From: CAWIMX01 sp963837345 | Lineage (GTDB): Bacteria; Acidobacteriota; Vicinamibacteria; Vicinamibacterales; CAVVIG01 | Assembly: GCA_963837345.1 (NCBI GenBank) | Contig: CAWIMX010000001.1 | Location: 248,001-312,000, forward strand | Length of the DNA stretch: 64,000 nucleotides | Direction of reading: 5' to 3' | Shown: positions 1-7,108 of the stretch, one piece after another | Layout of the letters: every line of letters starts with the position of its first letter | Numbering within the stretch: position 1 is the first letter of the stretch | Program-made: the position numbers and the translations under genes | The notes under the pieces: model-generated | Databases searched by the model: none | What the model saw: only the letters and a program-made list of their open reading frames with translations | What the model was told of the DNA's origin: nothing

Positions 1-317
1 ATCCACTGATCCGCCGTCCGCGCCATCAGGGCCACGTCGATCTCACGTATGTCCGCGGCCGCCTGACGGCCTTCGGCCGGGTCGAGTCGCGCTCGCGCGC
101 GCTCGACGTCGAACCCAACCTCGGCACGTTCGGCGGCCTGTTCCCGGCGCCCGGGTACACCGTCGCCAACCTCGGTGCGGCCGTCAGGCTGACCGGCGGC
201 CTGGAAGCGTACGGGCGCGTCGACAACGCGGCCGACCGCCACTATGAGGAGACGCTCGGCTATCCGGCGCTCGGCCGCAGCGTGATCGTCGGGGTGCGGC
301 TTGCTGCAAGTCGATAG
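1..317 (+). CDS. TonB-dependent receptor, C-terminal fragment (BtuB-like)
   Basis: This is the 3' end of a gene that begins outside the window, read in frame from base 3 to the TAG at 315-317. About 104 residues are visible. They alternate polar and hydrophobic residues like outer-membrane beta-strands and end in the family-type motif with YGRVDNAADRHYEE followed by a final strand, which is typical of the last strands of TonB-dependent receptors. The stop lies inside the start of the ABC ATPase gene that follows (17-base overlap), so it belongs to the same uptake operon. Because btuD, btuC and btuF homologues follow, cobalamin is the likeliest substrate, although an iron siderophore cannot be excluded from this fragment. 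Confidence 0.75.
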   Translation, partial: PLIRRPRHQGHVDLTYVRGRLTAFGRVESRSRALDVEPNLGTFGGLFPAPGYTVANLGAAVRLTGGLEAYGRVDNAADRHYEETLGYPALGRSVIVGVRLAASR

Positions 318-1092
318 CGTTTCGTTCGCCTACGATCGCGATCCCCGAGCCGTTCGGGTGCTCGAGGACGTGTCGATCGCGGTGCCCTCAGGCTCCATCG
401 TTGCCTTGCTGGGGCCGAACGGCTCCGGCAAGACGACGCTCCTGCGCGTCATGGCCGGCCTGCTGCGGCCCGCCGCCGGGGAGGTGCGGCTGGAGGGCCG
501 CGCGGTGCGGGGGCTGTCGCGTCGAGAACTGGCGCGGCGCGTGGCCGTCGTGCCGCAGGAGACGCACTCGACCTTCGATTTCACCGTGCTCGATCTGGTG
601 CTGATGGGCCGCTATCCGCACCTCGGGCCGTTCGAGCTCGAGGGCGCGCGCGATCTCGACATCGCCCGCGCCGCGCTCGCGGCCACGGGGACCGACGGCC
701 TGGAGGGACGCCGCTTCTCGACGCTCAGCGGCGGCGAGAAGCAGCGCGTCGTGATCGCGTCGGCGCTGGCGCAGGCCGCCGACACGCTGCTGCTCGACGA
801 ACCGACGGCCTCGCTCGATCTCGGCTACCAGATCGAGATCGCCGCCTTGATCAAACGCCTCAACGCCGACCGCGGAACCACCATGGTGGTCTCGACGCAC
901 GATCTGAACTTCGCGGCGGCCGTGGCGCACGACGTGGTGCTTCTGGGCCGGGGACGCGTGCTCGCCCACGGGCCGGTCGAGCACGCGCTGACAGCCGCCA
1001 ACATCCGCACGCTTTACGGGGTGCAGGCCGACGTGCAATACCATGCCGGCGCCGGCCATCTCACGGTGGTGCCCATTGCCCGAGCGCGCTGA
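301..1092 (+). CDS. btuD: ABC transporter ATP-binding protein, cobalamin/Fe3+-siderophore type
   Basis: Cytoplasmic ATPase of a BtuCDF/FecBCDE-type importer, 263 residues, the usual length. Walker A GPNGSGKT lies at 38-45, the Q-loop near 86, the ABC signature LSGGE at 142-146, Walker B LLLDEP at 163-168 and the switch histidine in STHD at about 200. The start is a TTG inside the end of the upstream receptor gene; the GTC-rich upstream sequence has only a weak Shine-Dalgarno. The permease gene overlaps its 3' end. The assignment to cobalamin rather than iron rests on the downstream BtuF-like proteins and the DUF71 gene, not on the ATPase itself. Confidence 0.88.
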   Translation: MLQVDSVSFAYDRDPRAVRVLEDVSIAVPSGSIVALLGPNGSGKTTLLRVMAGLLRPAAGEVRLEGRAVRGLSRRELARRVAVVPQETHSTFDFTVLDLVLMGRYPHLGPFELEGARDLDIARAALAATGTDGLEGRRFSTLSGGEKQRVVIASALAQAADTLLLDEPTASLDLGYQIEIAALIKRLNADRGTTMVVSTHDLNFAAAVAHDVVLLGRGRVLAHGPVEHALTAANIRTLYGVQADVQYHAGAGHLTVVPIARAR

Positions 1093-2089
1093 CGTCTCGC
1101 GCCGTCTCGTCGTCACGCTGGCGGGATTCGGCGCGCTCCTCGTGGTCGCCTGCCTGACGGCGCCCCTCGTCGGCACGACCCCCATCAGCCTCCGACGGGT
1201 GTTCGATCGGTCGATCCCGTTCGCCGATAACCTCGACGCTCAGATCTTCTTCATCGCGCGGCTGCCGCGTGTCGTCGCCGCGGCGATCGTGGGCGCCGCT
1301 CTGGCCGAGTCGGGCGTCGTCTTTCAGGCGCTGCTGCGGAATCCGCTGGCCTCTCCCGATACGCTCGGCGTCTCAGCGGGGGCCGTGCTCGGAGCGATGC
1401 TCGCGATCGTGTTCCACCCGAACACGTCGCCGCTCGGCATGTCGGCCGTGCCGCTGGCCAGTTTCGCCGGATCGCTCGGCGCCCTGGCCATCGTGTACGG
1501 CCTCTCGGCGGCCCGACGACGCGGCACGTCCACCATGGTCCTGCTGCTCGGCGGCGTCACGCTCGCCACCCTCCTCTCGGCGGCGACGATGTTCGTGCAG
1601 TTTCTGGCGGACTTCACGGAGACGTTCCAGACCGTCCGCTGGATGATGGGCTCGCTCGACGTCGCGAGCTTCGCGCCGATCGTGACGGCGAGCGTGCCGG
1701 TCGGCGTCGCCGCTGTCGGATTCGCCACGCTTCCCCGCACGCTGGACCTGCTGACTCTCGGCAGCGAGGCGGCCGCGAGCCGCGGCGTGAACGTCGCCCG
1801 GGCCGAACGCGTGGCCCTCGCGAGCGCATCTCTCGCGACCGGCGCAGCCGTGTCGCTCGCCGGCGGCGTGGCGTTCGTGGGGATCATCGTGCCGCACCTG
1901 GTGCGACTCGTGGTCGGCGCCGATCACCGCCTCGTGATGCCGGCCGCGGCCCTCTTCGGCGCGGCGTTTCTGGTGGCGTGCGATCTGGTCGGCCGCACGA
2001 TCGCCGCCCCTGTCGAGCTGCCCGTCGGCATCATTACGGCCATCGTGGGAGGACCGGTCTTTCTATGGGTGCTGTTCCGTCGCGGCTGA
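1043..2089 (+). CDS. btuC: FecCD/BtuC-family ABC transporter permease
   Basis: Inner-membrane permease of the vitamin B12/iron-complex importer family, with about nine to ten hydrophobic segments. The family motif around LLRNPLASPDTLGVSAGA (about residues 95-113) is clear, and so is the C-terminal GGVAFVGIIVPHLVR segment that docks to the ATPase. The ATG at 1043 lies deep inside btuD and has no ribosome site; a TTG at 1076, which leaves a 17-base overlap, gives a more natural N-terminus (ERADVSRRLVVTLAG). The true start is therefore uncertain. The gene sits between btuD and btuF. Confidence 0.88.
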   Translation: MPAPAISRWCPLPERADVSRRLVVTLAGFGALLVVACLTAPLVGTTPISLRRVFDRSIPFADNLDAQIFFIARLPRVVAAAIVGAALAESGVVFQALLRNPLASPDTLGVSAGAVLGAMLAIVFHPNTSPLGMSAVPLASFAGSLGALAIVYGLSAARRRGTSTMVLLLGGVTLATLLSAATMFVQFLADFTETFQTVRWMMGSLDVASFAPIVTASVPVGVAAVGFATLPRTLDLLTLGSEAAASRGVNVARAERVALASASLATGAAVSLAGGVAFVGIIVPHLVRLVVGADHRLVMPAAALFGAAFLVACDLVGRTIAAPVELPVGIITAIVGGPVFLWVLFRRG

Positions 2090-2973
2090 CCCGCGCCCTC
2101 GTTCTCTCGGTGATTGCGGCCGGCGTGGCCGCCGGCTGGCCCGGCGCGGGCGTTCACGCGCGCCAGACGCCGTCTGGCACGCCGCAGCGCATCGTCTCGC
2201 TCGTCCCGGCCGCCACGGAAATGCTCTTTGCCATGGGTGCCGGGGGCCGCGTGGTCGGCGTGAGCAGCTACGACCACTTTCCCGCCGAGGTCGAGTCGCG
2301 GACGAAGGTGGGCGGGCTCCTCGATCCGAATATCGAGGTGCTGCTGACGCTGCGCCCGGACCTGGTCATCGCCTACGACACGCAGATCGAGCTCAAGGCC
2401 CGCCTGGCGCGCGCCGGCATTCCCGCGTTTCCCTACATTCATCGCGGACTCCCCGACATTCTGACCACGATCCGGGACCTCGGCCTCCGGGTCGGCGCGG
2501 CGACCGCCGCGGACAGGCTGGCCGCAGGAATCGAGCAACGCCTCGAGAACGTTCGCCTCCGCGTGGCGGGGCGGCCACGGCCGCGCACACTGCTCGTGAT
2601 CGGGCGGGAGGCCGGCACGTTGCGCGAGATCGTCTCCAGCGGCGGCTACGGGTTCCTCCACGACATGCTCGAGGCGGCCGGCGGCGCCGACGCGGTCGGC
2701 GACATTGCACGGGAGTCCGTGCAGGTGAGCACGGAGATGCTGCTCGCACGGGCGCCCGAGATCATCGTCGAGCTTCACTACGGATCGGAGATGTCGCGGG
2801 AAGCGCTCGCACGCGAACGCGACGTCTGGCGGCAACTGCCTGCGCTTCCCGCTGTGAGGAACGACCGCGTCGTGCTGCTGGAGGGCAACGACCTGGTGGT
2901 GCCCGGTCCGCGTGTCGCGGAGGCCGTCGAGCGGTTCGCACGCGTTCTGCATCCGGAGGTCTTCGCGCCATGA
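2065..2973 (+). CDS. btuF: Periplasmic cobalamin-binding protein BtuF-like
   Basis: Substrate-binding protein of the importer, about 302 residues from the ATG at 2065, which is preceded by a good GGGAGGA ribosome site at 2047-2053. A typical Sec signal peptide covers roughly residues 1-30 (hydrophobic core VLSVIAAGVAAG). It is followed by the helical-backbone binding-protein fold: RIVSLVPAATEMLFAMGAG, then VGVSSYDHFP and a long interlobe helix. The gene overlaps btuC by 25 bases and the next gene by 4 (ATGA). Ligand specificity cannot be read from the sequence alone; cobalamin is inferred from the cluster. Confidence 0.85.
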   Translation: MGAVPSRLTRALVLSVIAAGVAAGWPGAGVHARQTPSGTPQRIVSLVPAATEMLFAMGAGGRVVGVSSYDHFPAEVESRTKVGGLLDPNIEVLLTLRPDLVIAYDTQIELKARLARAGIPAFPYIHRGLPDILTTIRDLGLRVGAATAADRLAAGIEQRLENVRLRVAGRPRPRTLLVIGREAGTLREIVSSGGYGFLHDMLEAAGGADAVGDIARESVQVSTEMLLARAPEIIVELHYGSEMSREALARERDVWRQLPALPAVRNDRVVLLEGNDLVVPGPRVAEAVERFARVLHPEVFAP

Positions 2974-3635
2974 ACAAGACCCTCGTCTCCTGGTCGAGTG
3001 GCAAGGACAGCGCCTGGCTGGTGCACGTCCTTCGCGCCGATCCCGCTGTCACGATTGCCGGGATCCTGACGACCATCAACGAAACGGCGGGCCGCGTGGC
3101 GATGCATGCCGTCCGCACCTCGCTCGTGGAAGCGCAGGCCGACGCGCTCGGGCTGCCGTTGTGGCAGGTGCACATCCCGAGCCCCTGCCCGAACGAAGCC
3201 TACGAACGTGCGATGGCGGCCGCCGTCGATCGCGCCGTCCGGGAGCGCTTCACCCACGTGGCGTTCGGCGATCTCTATCTCGAGGACGTGCGCCGCTACC
3301 GCGAGTCGCGGCTCGCGGGCACGGGGCTCACGCCGATCTTTCCGCTGTTCGGATCCGACACGCCTGCGCTGGCGCGCACGATGGTCGACGCCGGGCTGAA
3401 GGCGCGACTCACGTGCGTCGACCCGCGCGCGCTCGACCGGGCCTTCGCCGGTCGCGAGTTCGACCGGGCGTTCCTCGACGCGCTTCCCCCGTCGGTCGAT
3501 CCGTGCGGCGAACGCGGTGAGTTCCACACCTTCGCCTACGCGGGGCCGATGTTCGCGCGCCCCGTCCAGGTCGACGGCGGAGCCGTTGTCGAACGCGACG
3601 GGTTCGTCTTTGCGGACCTGGTGCCGGGATCGTGA
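2970..3635 (+). CDS. DUF71/COG2102 ATP-pyrophosphatase (predicted B12-salvage type)
   Basis: A 221-residue protein of the PP-loop family Diphthami_syn_2 (COG2102). The PP-loop SWSSGKDSAW is at residues 7-16, and the family motif EDVRRYRESR occurs near residue 110. Eukaryotic and archaeal members are diphthine-ammonia ligases, but bacteria lack diphthamide. Published comparative genomics of this family proposed a bacterial subgroup that works in cobalamin salvage, probably ATP-dependent amidation of the corrin ring. Its position between btuF and a second BtuF-like gene, with 4-base overlaps on both sides, fits that subgroup. The exact reaction is unproven. Confidence 0.8.
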   Translation: MNKTLVSWSSGKDSAWLVHVLRADPAVTIAGILTTINETAGRVAMHAVRTSLVEAQADALGLPLWQVHIPSPCPNEAYERAMAAAVDRAVRERFTHVAFGDLYLEDVRRYRESRLAGTGLTPIFPLFGSDTPALARTMVDAGLKARLTCVDPRALDRAFAGREFDRAFLDALPPSVDPCGERGEFHTFAYAGPMFARPVQVDGGAVVERDGFVFADLVPGS

Positions 3636-4453
3636 GCGCCTACCCCGAGCGCATCGTCTGCCTGACCGACGAGACCGTCGAAACGCTGTATCTGCTCGGG
3701 CAGGGCCACCGCATTGTCGGCGTCTCCGGATATGCCGTGCGGCCTCCCGAAGCCAGGCAGAAGCCGCGGGTCGCGGCGTTCGTCAACGCGCGCTTCGACA
3801 AGATCGAAGCGCTCGGCCCCGACCTGGTGCTGGCGTTTTCCGATCTTCAGGCGGATCTGACTGCCGAGCTCGTCCGCCGCGGCCTGCCCGTCGTGACCTT
3901 CAATCAGCGCAGCGTCGGGGAAATCCTCCAGACCATCCGGCTGATCGGCGGACTGGTCGGGTGCCAGACCGAGGCGGCGAGGCTCGCGTCGACGCTCGCC
4001 TCGGGCCTCGAGGGCATTCGCGAGTCGTCGGCGCGGTTTCCACGCCGCCTCCGCACGTTCTTCGAGGAATGGGACGACCCGCTCATCTCCGGCATCCGCT
4101 GGGTCGACGAGCTGATCGAAATCGCCGGCGGCGCCCCGACGTTCCCCGAGCTGGCGCCGGCCCGCCTCGCACGCGACCGCATCGTCGATCCCGCGCTCGT
4201 GGTCGCGCGCGATCCGGAAGTCATTTTCGCTTCGTGGTGCGGGAAGCGCATGCGCACGTCGACGATTGCCGATCGCGCCGGCTGGCGCGACATCGCGGCC
4301 GTGCGCCACGACCGCATCTTCGAGATCAAGTCGACCTACATCCTGCAGCCCGGGCCGGCGAGCCTCACCGTCGGCGTGCGCCTGCTGCACCGGCGGCTGG
4401 CCGACGTCCTCGGCCTGACGCTCGACGAAGCGCTGCAGCCGTCCGGGAGCTAG
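3632..4453 (+). CDS. BtuF-like cobalamin-binding protein without signal peptide
   Basis: A 273-residue relative of BtuF (PERIVCLTDETVETLYLLGQGHRIVGVSGYAVRP, then the two-lobed binding-protein fold with EEWDDPLISG and SWCGKRMR). The GTG start at 3632 overlaps the previous stop as GTGA, and the protein begins almost at once with the first fold strand, so there is no signal peptide or membrane anchor. It is probably cytoplasmic. Together with the DUF71 protein it may handle imported corrinoid inside the cell. The final codon shares the palindrome CTAG at 4450-4453 with the stop of the convergent mqnD gene. Confidence 0.72.
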   Translation: MSAYPERIVCLTDETVETLYLLGQGHRIVGVSGYAVRPPEARQKPRVAAFVNARFDKIEALGPDLVLAFSDLQADLTAELVRRGLPVVTFNQRSVGEILQTIRLIGGLVGCQTEAARLASTLASGLEGIRESSARFPRRLRTFFEEWDDPLISGIRWVDELIEIAGGAPTFPELAPARLARDRIVDPALVVARDPEVIFASWCGKRMRTSTIADRAGWRDIAAVRHDRIFEIKSTYILQPGPASLTVGVRLLHRRLADVLGLTLDEALQPSGS

Positions 4454-5292
4454 ACGGCTTCGAGGAACAGTTGATCCCGCGCCGGCGGGGCGATGCCGGC
4501 GGCGAACGCCCGCTCGAACAACACTTCGACGGCGCGCCGTCCCCGTGGACCCAGATCGATCGAGTAGTCGTTCACGTACAAGTCGATGTGTTTGTACATG
4601 ACCTCCTCGCTCATCTCCTGCGCATGGGCCCGCACATAGGGAAGGCTGTCGGCGCGGTGCGCACACGCGTACTCGACGCTCCGACGCACCATCGAATTGA
4701 TGCGGCGCTTGACGTCGTCGGGCAGCGACCGGCGCACGACAATGGCGCCCAGGGGAATGGGCGCGCCCGTCTCGCGCTCCCAGAACTCGCCGAGATCGAC
4801 GATCTTCCGGAGACCTCTGGCCTCGTAGGTGAAGCGGTTTTCGTGGATGATGACGCCGGCATCGAACTCGTCGCGGAGCACCGCGGATTCGATCTGCGAG
4901 AACACGACCTCGGTCTTCCGCCTGGCGTGCGGGAACGCCAGCCCGAGAAGGAAATCGGCCGTCGTGTAGCGTCCGGGAATGGCGATCGACAAAGCGCCGG
5001 CGGCGACCTCCTCCGGCGTGATGGGCCGCCTGGCGACGAGGAGCGGACCGCAGTTGTGGCCCAGCGCGCTGCCGGCATCGAGCAGGACGTAGCGGTCGCG
5101 GCAGTACGCATAGGCGTGGTAGCTCAGCTTCGTGACGTCGATCGCGCCTGCCAGAGCCGCCTGGTTCAGGGTTTCGATGTCCGCGAGGCGAACGTCGAAC
5201 TCGAGACCCTCCGCGTCGATCCGGTGATTGACGATCGCCTCGAACATGAAACAGTCGTTCGGGCACGGCGAGAAACCGAGCGACAGGGTCAT
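4450..5292 (-). CDS. mqnD: 1,4-dihydroxy-6-naphthoate synthase (futalosine pathway)
   Basis: MqnD makes 1,4-dihydroxy-6-naphthoate from cyclic dehypoxanthine futalosine in the menaquinone pathway that bypasses chorismate-to-isochorismate chemistry. The protein is 280 residues and has the hallmark FSPCPNDCFMFEAI near the N-terminus, followed by ADIETLNQAAL and KLSYHAYAY, then GHNCGPLLVA. It is a periplasmic-binding-protein-like fold without a signal peptide. The chosen ATG at 5292 overlaps the mqnB stop (ATGA), so translation is coupled. MqnA, MqnC and MqnE are not in the window. Confidence 0.92.
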   Translation of the reverse strand: MTLSLGFSPCPNDCFMFEAIVNHRIDAEGLEFDVRLADIETLNQAALAGAIDVTKLSYHAYAYCRDRYVLLDAGSALGHNCGPLLVARRPITPEEVAAGALSIAIPGRYTTADFLLGLAFPHARRKTEVVFSQIESAVLRDEFDAGVIIHENRFTYEARGLRKIVDLGEFWERETGAPIPLGAIVVRRSLPDDVKRRINSMVRRSVEYACAHRADSLPYVRAHAQEMSEEVMYKHIDLYVNDYSIDLGPRGRRAVEVLFERAFAAGIAPPARDQLFLEAV

Positions 5293-5900
5293 CGGTCGGC
5301 CACGATCCGCGACGCCGTTCTGGCGAGCGCGTCGATCGCCTCGACCATCCTCCACGACGCGCGATCGCGTCGAGCCACCATGTTCGAAACGGCGCGGACC
5401 TGCGCGAACGGCACTCCGCTCAGCAGACAGGCGCACATGAAGCCGGCCCCTTCCATGGATTCGACCTGGGGATGGAACCGCGCCACGACATCCGCGATCG
5501 TCCGTTCACGCCCATGCACCGTGTTCACCGTGACACCGCAGACGGCCTGGAGGGCGCGGAGCGCGCCGATGGCGGGCGGAGCGCCGTTCACGAAACTGCT
5601 CTCCGCAGGAACGTGAATGTCCTCGATCGGGAGAAACGCCTCGCCGTCCTCCGCGCCGAGCTCGGCGATGCGATCGGACACCACGTGCACCACGGTGCCG
5701 GGGGGAATCGCCGGGTCGAAGCTGCCGCACACCCCGATATTGAGGGCCAGATCGTACGGCGTGCGCGCCAGCGCATCGGCGGTCCTCGCGGCCGTGGCGA
5801 CCATGCCGACCCCGGTCACCAGAACGTCGACCCCCTCGCGAAGCCCCGGCGTCAGCGGCGCCACCTCCGCGTCGGTCGCCGCGACGATCAGCAGCCGCAT
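5289..5900 (-). CDS. mqnB: Futalosine hydrolase
   Basis: MqnB cleaves futalosine to dehypoxanthine futalosine and hypoxanthine. The 203-residue protein has the nucleoside-phosphorylase fold: MRLLIVAATDAEVAPL at the N-terminus, VTGVGMVATAART, LNIGVCGSF, and the catalytic-site motif VESMEGAGFMCACL (the ME-G pattern of this family). The start at 5900 shares one base with the stop of the upstream membrane protein gene, and the stop overlaps mqnD. The three genes form a leftward operon. Confidence 0.9.
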   Translation of the reverse strand: MRLLIVAATDAEVAPLTPGLREGVDVLVTGVGMVATAARTADALARTPYDLALNIGVCGSFDPAIPPGTVVHVVSDRIAELGAEDGEAFLPIEDIHVPAESSFVNGAPPAIGALRALQAVCGVTVNTVHGRERTIADVVARFHPQVESMEGAGFMCACLLSGVPFAQVRAVSNMVARRDRASWRMVEAIDALARTASRIVADR

Positions 5901-6397
5901 CACTCGACGTCGTCGTCCGCGCTCTCGATGGCGTAGGGATTCGAGGCGCGCTTCACCACGATCGTCAGGCCGAACAGCACGAGCACCGCCGACGCCACGA
6001 GGCCAAGATAGATGCCGCTGCCCGTGAGCGCCTCCGGCGGCTCCGCCGCTTCGGTGTGTTCGACGATGGCGTAGGCCTGCGAGCGGATCTCGGCGCGCTC
6101 GCCGGCGGACCGCGGCATGATGCGCCACGACAGGAACATGATGCCGAGCGCCACGAGGCCGACGACGAGCAGCGGATGCCGTGAGTTCTTGCGCGTGAGG
6201 AGGCTGAGAAAGGCGAGCGCCGCGGCGAGCACACCGAGGCCGAGCGCCCAGAGCGCGGCCATTTCCGGCACGCCGCCGAGCGCCACGCCCCCGATCACGA
6301 CCCAGGGGAGAAACGCGCTCACGGCGAGCGCCACACCCGCGCCGAGCGGGAAGAAATACGCGCGCATGCCCGGCCGAAAAATCGCGCGCACGTCCAT
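5900..6397 (-). CDS. Four-helix membrane protein of unknown function
   Basis: A 165-residue protein with four predicted membrane segments (roughly residues 14-34, 42-66, 74-92 and 128-148) and an acidic tail (ESADDDVE). It is not recognised as a named family. It is the first gene of the mqnB-mqnD transcript by overlap, so a link to quinone metabolism or the respiratory membrane is possible but only inferred. A -10-like TACACT lies on this strand at 6405-6410, only about 8 bases before the ATG, which would give a leaderless or nearly leaderless mRNA. Confidence 0.7.
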   Translation of the reverse strand: MDVRAIFRPGMRAYFFPLGAGVALAVSAFLPWVVIGGVALGGVPEMAALWALGLGVLAAALAFLSLLTRKNSRHPLLVVGLVALGIMFLSWRIMPRSAGERAEIRSQAYAIVEHTEAAEPPEALTGSGIYLGLVASAVLVLFGLTIVVKRASNPYAIESADDDVE

Positions 6398-6491
6398 TTT
6401 TCGGAGTGTAGCACAGCGAATCCGGCCAATCGGCGCGGCGCGGCGCGCCGCGCGCAGAACGGTCGAGTTGGCGCCGCCACCGGCGGACAGG

Positions 6492-6698
6492 CTAGCCCTG
6501 CGCGTCCTCGTACTCCTCCGACCATGCCATCTGAATCGCTTCCAGCTTCGGCTCGTTCGACGCCTTCGGGTCGTCGTCGAAACCGTCGAGCGCCAGCACG
6601 CGATCGCGCAGGTCGGTGAAGCGCAGGGTCAGGGGATCGAGGTCCGGAAACTTGTCTGCCAGCGCGATCCCGATCGCCGCCGAGTCGGTCCACTTCAT
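6492..6698 (-). CDS. iscX: Fe-S assembly protein IscX
   Basis: A 68-residue acidic protein that matches IscX (YfhJ): MKWTDSAAIGIALADKFPD, DPLTLRFTDLRDRVLAL and the C-terminal IQMAWSEEYED. IscX binds IscS and modulates cluster assembly, with frataxin-like behaviour. It closes the isc operon, as in proteobacteria, and its start overlaps the end of fdx by four bases. Confidence 0.93.
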   Translation of the reverse strand: MKWTDSAAIGIALADKFPDLDPLTLRFTDLRDRVLALDGFDDDPKASNEPKLEAIQMAWSEEYEDAQG

Positions 6699-7108
6699 CG
6701 GCCGGTCTCCTCGCCCGCCGCGCGATCGGCGCGGGTCGACTTCCCGAGCTGGATGCCTCCGCCCTCCTGGACGTAGTTCCTCGTGTACATCGGCAGCTCG
6801 CAGACCACGTCACCGCTGACGACGGCCTGGCAGCCGAGGCGGGACTCGGCCGTCAGTCCCCACGCCGTATCGAGGCGATCGGCCTCGTCGTCCTGCATAT
6901 CGGTCAGGTGCTCCTCGCCCCGTCTGATGATCACATGGCAGGTCGTGCAGGCGCAGCTTCCGCCGCACGCATGCTCGAGGGGAAGGTGAAAGTGCTTCGC
7001 GATATCGAGCAGCGACTCCGGTCTCCCGTGATGGGAGTACGGGAGGGCGCCGTGTTCGAACTCCACGGTCCGCGACGCGCCGTCGATGATGAACGTCACC
7101 TTAGGCAT
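6695..7108 (-). CDS. fdx: ISC-type [2Fe-2S] ferredoxin
   Basis: Adrenodoxin-like ferredoxin of the ISC system, which supplies electrons for cluster assembly on IscU. Cluster ligands are Cys48, Cys54, Cys57 and Cys93, in the motif HACGGSCACTTCH and RLGCQAV. Cys52 is the extra cysteine also seen in E. coli Fdx. The protein is 137 residues, about 25 longer than usual, because of a basic, low-complexity C-terminal tail after residue 115. It overlaps hscA by eight bases and iscX by four. Confidence 0.92.
   Translation of the reverse strand: MPKVTFIIDGASRTVEFEHGALPYSHHGRPESLLDIAKHFHLPLEHACGGSCACTTCHVIIRRGEEHLTDMQDDEADRLDTAWGLTAESRLGCQAVVSGDVVCELPMYTRNYVQEGGGIQLGKSTRADRAAGEETGR

Noticed and set aside
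3517..5616. A 699-codon plus-strand open frame over the second BtuF-like gene and mqnD
   Set aside because: Arg/Pro-rich out-of-frame reading; mqnD and the BtuF-like protein occupy the region with conserved motifs.
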